From positions 1 to 64,000 of the forward strand of contig NZ_JQCL01000035.1 in NCBI RefSeq assembly GCF_001438845.1: a DNA stretch of 64,000 nucleotides, given 5' to 3'. The DNA is from Lactiplantibacillus xiangfangensis. Its GTDB lineage: Bacteria; Bacillota; Bacilli; Lactobacillales; Lactobacillaceae. Each line of letters begins with the position of its first letter. Within the stretch, counting starts at the first letter, position 1. The notes under the pieces are model-generated. The model saw only the letters and a program-made list of their open reading frames with translations. It did no database searches and had not been told where the DNA came from. This document shows, piece after piece, positions 50,895 through 59,191 of this stretch. The translations under genes and the position numbers were made by a program.

Positions 50895-51599
50895 TTAGAA
50901 AAAAGTTTCTTCTTGGTGTTCTTTATGAATACGTTCGAGGATTTGTGAGAGACTTTTCTTTAAATTTGATCCATCATCTAGGTTTTGCACAATTTCATTT
51001 AAATCGTGTTCGATTGTTCCCTTGAACCACAAACGGTAATCTTTCTTTTTGATACTATCATTTTCTTTTCTTAATTCTTCAAAGGGGTTATATTTCAAAG
51101 CTGAAATGTCGGTAGGGTTACCTTTAATTTTTTCGAGACGGTATTTATTTGTGATTGCTGTTTTGTCATGTTTTACAAAGTCTAGAATATAATCAATTTC
51201 TTCAAATTCATTCATATACAGTAAAGATCTAACATACTCGATAATCTTTGTTGTTTTATCAGCACTTTCTGAAGCAATTTCTGCTGATCTTGTGGCGCTT
51301 AATTCGGCATAATATTGCTGCCAATCATCATCATTTGCATTAATAAAGTATTCATAAGTGTAGTAGTCATTGACATTTTCCGGTATTCCATCAGTAATTA
51401 ACCAGGAAGGCAGATTGAAAATATGAGCAACCTTTGGAATGAATGAGGCTGGTATGGTTCTGTCACCTCTTTCGTAATTACCAAGCGTATTTGTTGGAAT
51501 ATTTAATTTTTGTGCTAATTCTGATTGCTTTATTTTTTTGATTTTTCTTATTTTAGCAATTCGATTACCTATATCTTCATTTGAATTTTTGAGTGACAT
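50895..51599 (-). CDS. CI-like phage repressor (XRE family)
   Basis: A 234-residue protein with an N-terminal helix-turn-helix (IKQSELAQKLNIPTNTLGNYERG, partly quoted) and an acidic, AT-rich-encoded C-terminal region without the Ser-Lys protease dyad of LexA-type repressors. It probably holds the element silent; induction by a helper-phage protein, as in other PICIs, is inference. AAGGAGG lies 8 bases before the ATG at 51599. Divergent from the early genes. Confidence 0.86.
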   Translation of the reverse strand: MSLKNSNEDIGNRIAKIRKIKKIKQSELAQKLNIPTNTLGNYERGDRTIPASFIPKVAHIFNLPSWLITDGIPENVNDYYTYEYFINANDDDWQQYYAELSATRSAEIASESADKTTKIIEYVRSLLYMNEFEEIDYILDFVKHDKTAITNKYRLEKIKGNPTDISALKYNPFEELRKENDSIKKKDYRLWFKGTIEHDLNEIVQNLDDGSNLKKSLSQILERIHKEHQEETFF

Positions 51600-51645
51600 A
51601 AGAATACCTCCTTTAGTAAGAATAACTCGAAAATACTTCAAAATA

Positions 51646-51694
51646 AAGTTTTTTCATTCAAAAACTTGCAAAACGTTAAATTGGGGTTTATTAT
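51646..51694 (+). promoter_or_regulatory. Early promoter and candidate operator of the satellite
   Basis: TTGCAA (51666) and TATTAT (51689) are 17 bases apart, facing the early genes. An inverted repeat AAGTTTTT/AAAAACTT (51646-51667) overlaps the -35 box and is a candidate repressor operator. Confidence 0.6.
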
Positions 51695-51736
51695 GTTTTT
51701 ATACCACATAACGGAGTTTAAGGGAGGCGGAACAAC

Positions 51737-51916
51737 ATGCAAAAAGAATTGCCACGTTATATGACATATAAGCAAGCTATGGACTGCTTAAATATCAAGT
51801 CATACAACACGCTTTACAAATATATTAAGCAGGGTTTACGAGTAGTTGCAATCAACGGTACAAAACGTATTGACCAACTAGACGCTGATAAGTTCATGGA
51901 AGCACATAAAATTTAA
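51737..51916 (+). CDS. Small HTH DNA-binding protein (excisionase/AlpA-like)
   Basis: A 59-residue protein with a MerR-like/excisionase helix-turn-helix (YMTYKQAMDCLNIKSYNTLY, then GTKRIDQLDADKFM). It is the first gene of the early operon, where PICIs carry alpA or xis. It probably activates or assists excision. GGGAGGCGG precedes the ATG. Confidence 0.75.
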   Translation: MQKELPRYMTYKQAMDCLNIKSYNTLYKYIKQGLRVVAINGTKRIDQLDADKFMEAHKI

Positions 51917-51958
51917 TTGTACCGTGTGGGGGCAGAATAAATTTTAGGAGGTGATTTC

Positions 51959-52066
51959 ATGATAGCAACAACAATCTTATGGGCAATCAAGTTTATGATT
52001 GTGTCGTTTGTTGGCAACGTGGCGTTTAAGGTAATCAAGGACCCGCGTCGGTATTTTGGAGTGTGA
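51959..52066 (+). CDS. Small membrane protein, 35 residues
   Basis: AGGAGG lies 8 bases before an ATG encoding MIATTILWAIKFMIVSFVGN and a short basic tail (KVIKDPRRYFGV). A single membrane helix is predicted. Function unknown; such tiny proteins are common in early regions of satellites. Confidence 0.6.
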   Translation: MIATTILWAIKFMIVSFVGNVAFKVIKDPRRYFGV

Positions 52067-52077
52067 GGTCAGTCATG

Positions 52078-52156
52078 GGAAAGCATACAAAAAAGACCTA
52101 CTTTGCTTTGGACAGCAGTAGGTCGAATGGGGTTACTTCAAAAATATGCTTTCCCT
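52078..52156. repeat. Nested inverted repeats in the early region
   Basis: GGGAAAGCATA (52078) pairs with TATGCTTTCCC (52146) and encloses GACCTACT (52095)/AGTAGGTC (52117). On the minus strand the inner stem is followed by TTTTTT and could terminate antisense transcription. A 29-codon frame (start 52076, MGKHTKKTYFALDSS) overlaps it, with a modest Shine-Dalgarno site. Confidence 0.6.
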
Positions 52157-52197
52157 TATTTTAACACGTTAACACGGTTATATGGAGGGAATTTGTA

Positions 52198-52416
52198 ATG
52201 AAGAAAACTAAAGATTTAGATGAACTAGCGTTTGAGGCTGGATCACTCGTAACTTCAATAGATGCTTTAGATGATTTTGTCTATGACTACTTCGTTAATA
52301 AAAATATAGAGCATTCCGAAACATTGAGTGGACTAATCACTGTCATAAAGCAATATGCAGAAGATCACTATACAGATATTGATGAGCTTAATACGTTTGG
52401 CGGTGCTGAAAAATGA
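52198..52416 (+). CDS. Hypothetical acidic protein, 72 residues
   Basis: A small acidic, mostly helical protein (MKKTKDLDELAFEAG...). No family recognised. GGAGGG precedes the ATG, and its stop overlaps the prim-pol ATG by 4 bases, so it is coupled to replication genes. Confidence 0.75.
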   Translation: MKKTKDLDELAFEAGSLVTSIDALDDFVYDYFVNKNIEHSETLSGLITVIKQYAEDHYTDIDELNTFGGAEK

Positions 52417-53246
52417 AAGAGTTCGCAACGCTCGATAAAGCCATTGAGCTGGCCAAAAAAGGCTATGCTGTTTACCCACTGATTGAAAACACGAAGAAGC
52501 CACCGAAAGGGGTGGCCGGCTATAAAGACGCAACTAGTGACCAAGGAACCATCTTCGCATGGTTCGAAAAGCACCCAATTTATAACTTAGGGTTGCGCCT
52601 AGATTTATCAGATTTATTAGTTGTTGATATTGATATGCACGAGCAAACTAAAAATGGTCGTAATAGCTTGGCACAACTATTTAAGCAAGGGTATACATTG
52701 CCAAGTGACACCTATATCGAAAAGACAGCTAACGGTGGCATACATTACTTCTTGAAATACGCAGGTGCTAAGTTTAGAAAAGTTGACGTTTGGCCCGGAA
52801 TTGATCTGCTGAGTGACTTCACGGTGATCGCACCAAGTGAGATTAACGGCAAGCAATATCAACCCTTAGATGGCAGAACATTGGCTGATATTAAGCCGGC
52901 ACCTAAATGGTTAGTCCATAAGTTGGCGGGCCAAAAAGTGAACTGGCCTTCAGATCGCGCTCATACCACACGCCAAAAGAGATATACCGGTCATTTGCTT
53001 GATGAAATGGTAACCGGGACAACCCAAGGTAATCGCAACGCTTGGTTAACTAAGATGATTGGAAGATTGTTTGCTACCGGTGCGGAGCCAGAAAATATTT
53101 ACGCATTAGCTTGTTCAATTAATGAGCGATTTATTGAGCAGCCACTAGAAAAGAAAGAAGTTACCACGATTTATAACTCGATTTTGAAACGGGAGATGAA
53201 GCGATTTGAACGAAATTCCATCAGAAACTCAAAAATTGCTGGCTAA
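52413..53246 (+). CDS. Bifunctional primase-polymerase (prim-pol)
   Basis: A 277-residue archaeo-eukaryotic primase-type protein. The N-terminal prim-pol domain has LLVVDIDMHE (metal-binding DxD) and NGGIHYFLKY; the C-terminal PriCT-like region includes GNRNAWLTKM and ACSINERF. It primes replication of the element. The next gene starts 41 bases before this one ends. Confidence 0.9.
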   Translation: MKEFATLDKAIELAKKGYAVYPLIENTKKPPKGVAGYKDATSDQGTIFAWFEKHPIYNLGLRLDLSDLLVVDIDMHEQTKNGRNSLAQLFKQGYTLPSDTYIEKTANGGIHYFLKYAGAKFRKVDVWPGIDLLSDFTVIAPSEINGKQYQPLDGRTLADIKPAPKWLVHKLAGQKVNWPSDRAHTTRQKRYTGHLLDEMVTGTTQGNRNAWLTKMIGRLFATGAEPENIYALACSINERFIEQPLEKKEVTTIYNSILKREMKRFERNSIRNSKIAG

Positions 53247-54822
53247 CTACCATGATAAGAAGCGTTTATCCGTAGTTGTATCAAAAGACGGCAACGCCAT
53301 CGACGAGGGATTAACTCCAATTGATGTGAACTTTATTGAAGCACCTAGTACTGCGATTTTAGCAGATTCGGAAGCGCTAAAAGAATTTAACCAACAGCTA
53401 GAACAGCAAGTGCCATCATGGTTGCACGTTTATTACAAAGCAGATAGTAAGAAAGACCCCAAGCCAATTCTAAAGGCTTTTGTGAGTGAAATTGCATTAG
53501 GCGATAAGCTGATTAAGCATGACCATCTAATTAGTTTTCCAATGCTAAAAGAGGGCGCTGTTTATCTTGAGATTACCGGCACTTGGCGAATGTTTAAAGA
53601 TAAAGATGCCGTTAATTACATTGAAACCCGCCTGACGCATATTTTGAAGCCGTGGGGCGTTTATAACGATGGCAACATTGCTAGAGCGCGGCACTACACT
53701 CAACGCTTTATGTACCAAGCTAACCGGCTAGACAACCCATTTGACAATGCCGACCCGAATTTGGTCGCTTTCCGAAATGGTACGTTCAACATGGCAACCG
53801 GAAAACTGGAACCCAAAAAACCTGAAAATTATTTGCTAAACGGCCATAATTATGACCTAGACGTTAGTGGCAAGCCAACACCCCGAACAGACACATTACT
53901 GCATGACATGGTCGGCAATGCTGCCACTTTCTTGAAGGAGTATATCGGCTATGGTTTCTATCACAGTTACCGGCCATTTCAAAAAATGGTGTTTCTTAGT
54001 GGTAGTGGTGGCGAGGGCAAGTCAGCATTTCTAGTGGACTTACTGGCTCGAACGATTTACGGTGCTGATAATTATGCGGCCGTTCCGCCTGACGAATTAG
54101 CTGGCAATGACGCACGTTTTAAGCCAGCACAATTGTATGGTAAGGAAGCTAATATCGTTGCTGATATTCCCAAGGGCTATCTTAGCAACACGGCCGTTTT
54201 GAAGAAACTTAGCGGTGGAGATCCAATTGACGCGGAATTTAAGGGCATGCAAAACTTTACGTTTATCAACTACGCCAAGATGATTTTCAGTGCGAATGCT
54301 TTACCATCTTTCACTGATTCATCTAATGGTATGACTGAACGATTAGTTCTAATCAAGTTTATCAACGGCAACACCCGAACAGTCAATAAGGATTTTTGGA
54401 AAGAACATGATATGCAACTCGTTAAGGCTGAAAGAAGTGCATTCGTGTACCAGTGCATTAAAGCATTCATGGCGGCCATGCAACGGGGATCACTGACTGA
54501 AACAGACGATATGAAGCTTGCTCGTGACGAGTGGGTCGACCTGAACGACCATTTCGGCCAATTCATTGAAGAAGCTTGTGAGATTGATACCAGCAAGGAC
54601 GAGGGCGATTCCAGCAAGGACGTAGTGGCTGAATATAAAGCTTTCTGCTTAGAAAACAATTACTCCGATAAGACTACCGCACAAACGATTGCTGAGAATT
54701 TAAAAACGTATGGGGTGCAAAAAGTTAGAAGCCAGCATGGAACACACGACCACAATTTTATTTGGCGATTTAGAGGATTAAAGCTAACAAAAAGCTATAT
54801 CAACCCAGCATTTAAGAAGTAA
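53206..54822 (+). CDS. Superfamily 3 replicative helicase (D5/P4-like)
   Basis: A 538-residue initiator/helicase. After an N-terminal D5_N-type region come Walker A SGSGGEGKSAFL, a Walker B region near NIVADIP, and motif C KMIFSANALP. Together with the prim-pol it forms the Rep module common in PICIs. The start is TTG 53206 with GGGAG upstream, overlapping the prim-pol gene by 41 bases. The C-terminal winged-helix-like region may bind the adjacent origin. Confidence 0.9.
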   Translation: MNEIPSETQKLLANYHDKKRLSVVVSKDGNAIDEGLTPIDVNFIEAPSTAILADSEALKEFNQQLEQQVPSWLHVYYKADSKKDPKPILKAFVSEIALGDKLIKHDHLISFPMLKEGAVYLEITGTWRMFKDKDAVNYIETRLTHILKPWGVYNDGNIARARHYTQRFMYQANRLDNPFDNADPNLVAFRNGTFNMATGKLEPKKPENYLLNGHNYDLDVSGKPTPRTDTLLHDMVGNAATFLKEYIGYGFYHSYRPFQKMVFLSGSGGEGKSAFLVDLLARTIYGADNYAAVPPDELAGNDARFKPAQLYGKEANIVADIPKGYLSNTAVLKKLSGGDPIDAEFKGMQNFTFINYAKMIFSANALPSFTDSSNGMTERLVLIKFINGNTRTVNKDFWKEHDMQLVKAERSAFVYQCIKAFMAAMQRGSLTETDDMKLARDEWVDLNDHFGQFIEEACEIDTSKDEGDSSKDVVAEYKAFCLENNYSDKTTAQTIAENLKTYGVQKVRSQHGTHDHNFIWRFRGLKLTKSYINPAFKK

Positions 54823-54829
54823 TATCCAT

Positions 54830-55085
54830 AATATCCAAAAGTATATCCAATGTAGTATCCAGAAAATTTCTTAGAGCCACAAGGGACTATCCATAATATC
54901 CAACCTTAAACTCATACTAAAAAAATAAATTTAAAAAAATAATAGAATATATATTATTATGCGTGCGAGGGATACCCCATAAATGTTGGATATTATGGAT
55001 ACTATGGGTTAAAACGTTGATATATAGGCATTTTTAAGCTATAAAAGTTGGATATATGTTTGGATATTACTATCCATAATTTCGG
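54830..55085. other. Candidate replication origin of the satellite
   Basis: Six TATCCA on the left (54830-54904) and four TGGATA plus one TATCCA on the right (54985-55080) flank an AT-rich tract of about 80 bases. The pair TATCCATAATATCCAAC / GTTGGATATTATGGATA is a perfect inverted repeat. SaPI-type origins have the same layout, directly after the Rep gene. Confidence 0.78.
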
Positions 55086-55121
55086 GAACAGCCCACTAAT
55101 TACACTAAGGAGATTACAACA

Positions 55122-55532
55122 ATGAAAATCAAGTATCCACAATTGGTCGAAATGGCCTTTGAGATAATGAAAAACAAAGCTCCACTGAATATGGTCAACG
55201 CCAATGAAATCAAGTCTGCTATCTACCGTGAACTAGTCGATGAGGGTGCCCTTGATGAGAATGGTCAGCCGACACAACTGGCTTTCAGTAAAGGCTTGGT
55301 AGATGGTGGACGTCATCAAACACTTGCCGAGTATAAACAGGAATTTCCACAGCTTAAAGGCTTTTCTGCTAATCACTTTAAATACACAAGTGACGGCTGG
55401 GGATTTGACAATTACGTTATGCGATCATTGGCTAACAAGGTATTCAAGACAAGCCGCAACGAGTTTGAACGACAACGGGCACTAGATATATTACGGCAAG
55501 TAGATGAAGTAGAAAAGGAGAGCAAACAATGA
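55122..55532 (+). CDS. Hypothetical protein, 136 residues
   Basis: A charged protein of unknown family (MKIKYPQLVEMAFEIMKNK...). It has a pattern of short helices and a Gly/Trp/Phe-containing middle (SDGWGFDNYVM). It lies after the origin and overlaps the head-closure gene by 4 bases. In PICIs this position often holds capsid- or packaging-interference genes, but nothing in the sequence shows that. AAGGAG precedes the ATG. Confidence 0.75.
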   Translation: MKIKYPQLVEMAFEIMKNKAPLNMVNANEIKSAIYRELVDEGALDENGQPTQLAFSKGLVDGGRHQTLAEYKQEFPQLKGFSANHFKYTSDGWGFDNYVMRSLANKVFKTSRNEFERQRALDILRQVDEVEKESKQ

Positions 55533-55867
55533 AGCAATATAATCTAAGCCGCCTGGATAAGCGGGTACAGTTTGGCACCGTCAAGTCTGTTCAGAACTTA
55601 ATAAATGGCACAACCAAGCAACAATTCGTACCGCTGTTTACTGTCTGGTACGGTGAATTCATGCTAACCGTTAACAACACCATTAGTCTTACAGGTACGA
55701 CTGCAACGACTGATGAGCTAATTGCGGTGCGCCATGATGAACGTATTACCACAGCACTACTAGCGTTGATAGATGGTGTTGAATATAAAGTTGCTGGCGT
55801 CAGTTCTGATAGCGAGCTGAATGCTTATGACGTGGTCACACTGACCAAGGTTAATGGTCATGGCTAA
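55529..55867 (+). CDS. Phage head closure / head-tail joining protein
   Basis: A 112-residue beta-rich protein of the Phage_H_T_join family (SPP1 gp16-like): LDKRVQFGTVKS, LFTVWYGEFM, DVVTLTKVNG. It closes the filled head and makes the tail-binding surface. Here it lies upstream of HNH and terminase, while in siphophages it follows the connector gene. Overlaps the next gene by 14 bases. Confidence 0.8.
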   Translation: MKQYNLSRLDKRVQFGTVKSVQNLINGTTKQQFVPLFTVWYGEFMLTVNNTISLTGTTATTDELIAVRHDERITTALLALIDGVEYKVAGVSSDSELNAYDVVTLTKVNGHG

Positions 55868-56249
55868 ACCAATGAAGATGTGTGAGCACCCGGGTTGTCG
55901 TACGCTGGTCGCATATGACACACGCTACTGCGAGAAGCACCGCAAAGCTACCAACAAGTGGCGGTATCATAAACGCATGTACGATTCTGACGAGAGTAAG
56001 TATCAACAGTTCTACAAGTCGTCAGCATGGCGTCGCCTATCGCGGCGATTCTTAGAACTTAACCCAGTCTGTATCAAGTGTTATGAAGATGGGGAGATTC
56101 GTAAGGCAGATGTAGTTGACCACGTTATCGAAATCAAAGACGACTGGTCAAGGCGACTTGATGAAAGCAACCTCCAAGGTCTTTGCCATAGACACCATAA
56201 CCGGAAGACTAGACTGGCTAGAGAACAGCGGGAGCAACAAACTAAATAA
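55854..56249 (+). CDS. HNH endonuclease
   Basis: A 131-residue HNH nuclease. N-terminal Cys/His zinc-binding pairs (CEHPGC, YCEKH) precede the HNH core (CIKCYEDG, VVDHVIEI, LQGLCHRHHN). In cos-type phages this protein works with terminase at cos cutting. The start may be ATG 55854 or 55860. It overlaps the head-closure gene. Confidence 0.88.
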   Translation: MVMAKPMKMCEHPGCRTLVAYDTRYCEKHRKATNKWRYHKRMYDSDESKYQQFYKSSAWRRLSRRFLELNPVCIKCYEDGEIRKADVVDHVIEIKDDWSRRLDESNLQGLCHRHHNRKTRLAREQREQQTK

Positions 56250-56729
56250 CCAATGAGTGTCGTGCTGAAAGGTACGGCGCTTTTTAGCTGAGCGGAGTTT
56301 TCCGCTAAGTGAATCAGACTGGCTAAGCTTAACTTAGGCAATAGATCTGCGCAAAACTGCGCTGAACTTTCAGCCGAGCTACTGAGTCGAAATTTTCGAC
56401 CGAGTTAACCAACCCGCATTTTGCGTCTACGTTACCGAAAGTGGCAATGGACTGCGCCAAGTTTTCGGCCGAGTGAACAATTCAAGTTGGCGGCTTAATT
56501 TTCGGCCACGAGACTAATTCAAAACAGCATGACAGCCCAGAAACGTTGATATGGGGGGCTATGGTCGACCAAAAAGGAGCGGACAGCATACTTTTGTGTT
56601 TATAAAAGTCCCTTTTGAACTTTGATTTTTTGCTGATTTTGCTGGATTGTGAAATATCCCTACTAATAATGCGAAATTTGAACAAATAAACAGTCAGGGG
56701 GTGATATGTAAATATAAACATGTTATTAA
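56250..56729. repeat. Noncoding stretch with serial hairpin repeats, candidate cos region
   Basis: About 480 bases without a credible gene. A TTTTCGGCCGAGTGAAC-like motif recurs five times (near 56293, 56369, 56393, 56462, 56498), most copies preceded by a pairing arm: AGCGGAG/TTTTCCGCT, GCTGAA/TTTCAGC, GTCGAAA/TTTTCGAC. GCGCA/TGCGC is a further stem. Position between HNH and terS fits a cos/packaging site. Confidence 0.55.
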
Positions 56730-56830
56730 TTGCACTTTATCGGAATATGTGCGATAATATAGATATAATAAACGGATTCTGGATATATGTATCAATCAGC
56801 CGCTATGGGTCTAACCCGTGGGGGCTTTTT
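56730..56830 (+). promoter_or_regulatory. Late promoter, short leader and terminator before terS
   Basis: TTGCAC (56730) and GATAAT (56753) are 17 bases apart. The leader ends in a stem AGCC..GGGT / ACCC..GGCT with TTTTT (56798-56830), 33 bases before terS. Expression of packaging genes would need read-through, for example by ArpU-type antitermination. Confidence 0.65.
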
Positions 56831-56863
56831 GGTACGTAAATTTAAACGAAAGGAGTGCTCCGA

Positions 56864-57337
56864 ATGAGCCAAAAAGTAAAAGCCTTAGCTAGTATGAAGA
56901 AACATTTAACCAATGATGAACGTGATCAACGCAAGGACGCTGAACGGGCCCTGTTTGATTATCCGGTGCTTGATTTAACCCCGCCAGATTGGTTACATGA
57001 TCGGGCCTTGACTGAATGGCAACGGGTAGCGCCTTATTTAAAGGCCAATACCCCAATTAGTGAACTTGACCGGGCGATGTTAGCCAGTTATTGCCGCGCT
57101 TATGCCACGGTACAGACTTGTGAGAATGATATTCGTAAAAATGGACTAGTACAGACTAATCAAGAGACTGGTTCCCGTAAACCGAACCCTTACGTGGCCT
57201 TGCAATCACAAGCAATGAAAGATTTAAAAGCCTTAGCCAATGATTTAGGCATGTCGCTATCGAGCCGGGCCCGCATGGAATTAAACAAGCAGAAAGATGA
57301 GACACCCGAAGATACTTTCGAGGCGATGTTGTCATGA
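56864..57337 (+). CDS. Terminase small subunit
   Basis: A 157-residue P27-family small terminase. It has the family pattern PDWLHDRALTEWQRVAPYL, then LASYCRAYATVQTC and NPYVALQSQAMKDLKALA. It recognises packaging DNA and feeds TerL. AAAGGAG lies 8 bases before the ATG at 56864. It overlaps terL by 4 bases. Confidence 0.9.
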   Translation: MSQKVKALASMKKHLTNDERDQRKDAERALFDYPVLDLTPPDWLHDRALTEWQRVAPYLKANTPISELDRAMLASYCRAYATVQTCENDIRKNGLVQTNQETGSRKPNPYVALQSQAMKDLKALANDLGMSLSSRARMELNKQKDETPEDTFEAMLS

Positions 57338-59037
57338 TTGAATATGTTGACCAAGTTTTATCGGGCCAAGTGTTGGCTGGTCAAAAGATTAAATGGGCGT
57401 GCGAGCGATTTAAACGCGATTTAAGCCGTTCTAAAGAAGACAGCTTCCCGTTCTACTATGATGAAGACAAAGCGGCACAGGCGGTTAAATTTATCGAATT
57501 AATGCCGAAGACTGACGGTAGCCAACTCACCATGCAACCATTTCAAAAATGGATTATCAGTGAGTTATATGGCTGGCGTGAAAAAGCAACCGGTAATCGG
57601 CGCTATGATCGAGCATTCATTAGTATGGCTCGGAAGAACGGTAAAACCTATCTGGCTTCTGGTATGGCCGCTAATGGTCTTTTAAGAGAACGTCAGCCCG
57701 CCCGCAACCGACAAGTATTATTCGTCAGCAACGCCCTTAAACAAGCTAAATTAGGCTACGACATGCTTTCAAGTGGGCTACGGCAAGTCCGCAAGCAATC
57801 GAAGTACATGCGGCAACGGATTAAGGTGCAAAAACAAGCCATTACTGACTTAGAAACTGATTCGCAAGCCTTAGCCCTTGCCAGTGATACCAGTACGCTT
57901 GATGGTTATGCCGGGACTACCGTTATTTTAGATGAATGGCACGAAGCTAAAGACCGCAAGGTGTACAACGTTTTAAAGTCTGGTCAAGCACAAGAGGATA
58001 ATTCCCTGCTGGCGGTGATTTCCACCTCGGGCCTTAATCTCAATGTCCCAATGCACGCCGAATATGACATGCTGACGGACGTTTTAAAGGGCAAAACCGA
58101 AGCTGACCGTTATTTTGTGGCAATCTGGGAACTGGACGACCGCGAAGAAGTTTACGATCAAGCTAATTGGATCAAGGCAAACCCGTTATTCAGCGAACCA
58201 CACGTTAAACAACGCATGACGGAAAAGATCCAGGCCGATGTTGACCTTGCCATTAAACAAAATAATCTCATTCCGGTACTGGTTAAGAACTTCAATATGT
58301 GGTTGCAAGCTAGTGAGGATAGTTATATTTCCGCGGACGATTGGGCCGCTGGTAAATTGGCCAAGGTACCCGACTTACATAATCGTGACGCCTATATTGG
58401 CATTGATTTATCCAAAAGTAATGACTTGACCGCGGTTAGTTGGTTGATACCAATTGGCAACGGTCAGTTTTATTGTGATAGTCATTCGTTTGTGGGCACT
58501 AAGTACGGCCTTGATTCTAAGATTAAACGTGATGGGATTGATTACCGGTCAATGGAGCGCGCTGGTGAGTGTAGTATTACTCGCCTTGATAGTGGTGTGA
58601 TTGATTATGATGAGCTATTTGATTTTGTACAAAAACTAGTCGGAAAATACAACTGGAAAGTGAAAGCCATCGCGTATGACCCGTATAACGCGCAAACGTT
58701 AATTACAAAATTTGAGAAATTAAGCTACCCACTGTTTGAAGTGCGACAAGGCACCAAAACTTTGAATATTCCAACCCGCAATTTTCGTGATCAGCTTTAC
58801 GATGGCAAGATTAAACATAACGGTAACAAGATTCTCGCTTATGCGGTCAATAACGCCATCTTGAAAGTGCTAAACAATGGTTGGCAACTGGATAAAGCCC
58901 GTAATAGTAACCGGATTGACCCGATTGCGGCGTTGATTAACGCGTTTGTAGCGGGTATGGACTATTACCAAGAAAGTGAGGATCAACAACATGCAGAAGA
59001 TTACTACAAAACAGCGACTGCGGCAGATTTGTTCTGA
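57334..59037 (+). CDS. Terminase large subunit
   Basis: The packaging motor and nuclease, 567 residues. The ATPase part has MARKNGKTYLASG (Walker A) and VILDEWHEA (Walker B); the C-terminal nuclease has IGIDLSKSNDLTA with metal-binding Asp and a later RIDPIAALINAF. Full length, so functional. Overlaps terS and the next small membrane gene. Confidence 0.95.
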   Translation: MIEYVDQVLSGQVLAGQKIKWACERFKRDLSRSKEDSFPFYYDEDKAAQAVKFIELMPKTDGSQLTMQPFQKWIISELYGWREKATGNRRYDRAFISMARKNGKTYLASGMAANGLLRERQPARNRQVLFVSNALKQAKLGYDMLSSGLRQVRKQSKYMRQRIKVQKQAITDLETDSQALALASDTSTLDGYAGTTVILDEWHEAKDRKVYNVLKSGQAQEDNSLLAVISTSGLNLNVPMHAEYDMLTDVLKGKTEADRYFVAIWELDDREEVYDQANWIKANPLFSEPHVKQRMTEKIQADVDLAIKQNNLIPVLVKNFNMWLQASEDSYISADDWAAGKLAKVPDLHNRDAYIGIDLSKSNDLTAVSWLIPIGNGQFYCDSHSFVGTKYGLDSKIKRDGIDYRSMERAGECSITRLDSGVIDYDELFDFVQKLVGKYNWKVKAIAYDPYNAQTLITKFEKLSYPLFEVRQGTKTLNIPTRNFRDQLYDGKIKHNGNKILAYAVNNAILKVLNNGWQLDKARNSNRIDPIAALINAFVAGMDYYQESEDQQHAEDYYKTATAADLF

Positions 59038-59191
59038 TTATGTACAAACGATCTTGTTGGTGATTGGCTTAATCTGCTTAGTGATTGGTTTTGGCTGCTG
59101 GATCAGTTGGCAAGCGGGGCTAATATTGGCTGGTATAGCCATGATTCTGTTGGCCTTGCTAATTAATTATGAAAAGCAAAGAGGTGATTAA
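58991..59191 (+). CDS. Small membrane protein between terL and portal (DUF1056-like)
   Basis: A 66-residue protein with two hydrophobic helices (TILLVIGLICLVIGFGCW and LILAGIAMILLALLI). Lactococcus and Lactobacillus siphophages often carry a DUF1056 protein at this place; membership is inference from position and form. GAGGA lies before the ATG 58991. It overlaps the terL end by 47 bases. Confidence 0.7.
   Translation: MQKITTKQRLRQICSDYVQTILLVIGLICLVIGFGCWISWQAGLILAGIAMILLALLINYEKQRGD

Noticed and set aside
56482-56721. A 79-codon minus-strand frame between HNH and terS
   Set aside because: No ribosome-binding site, random-looking sequence, and it lies in the repeat region.
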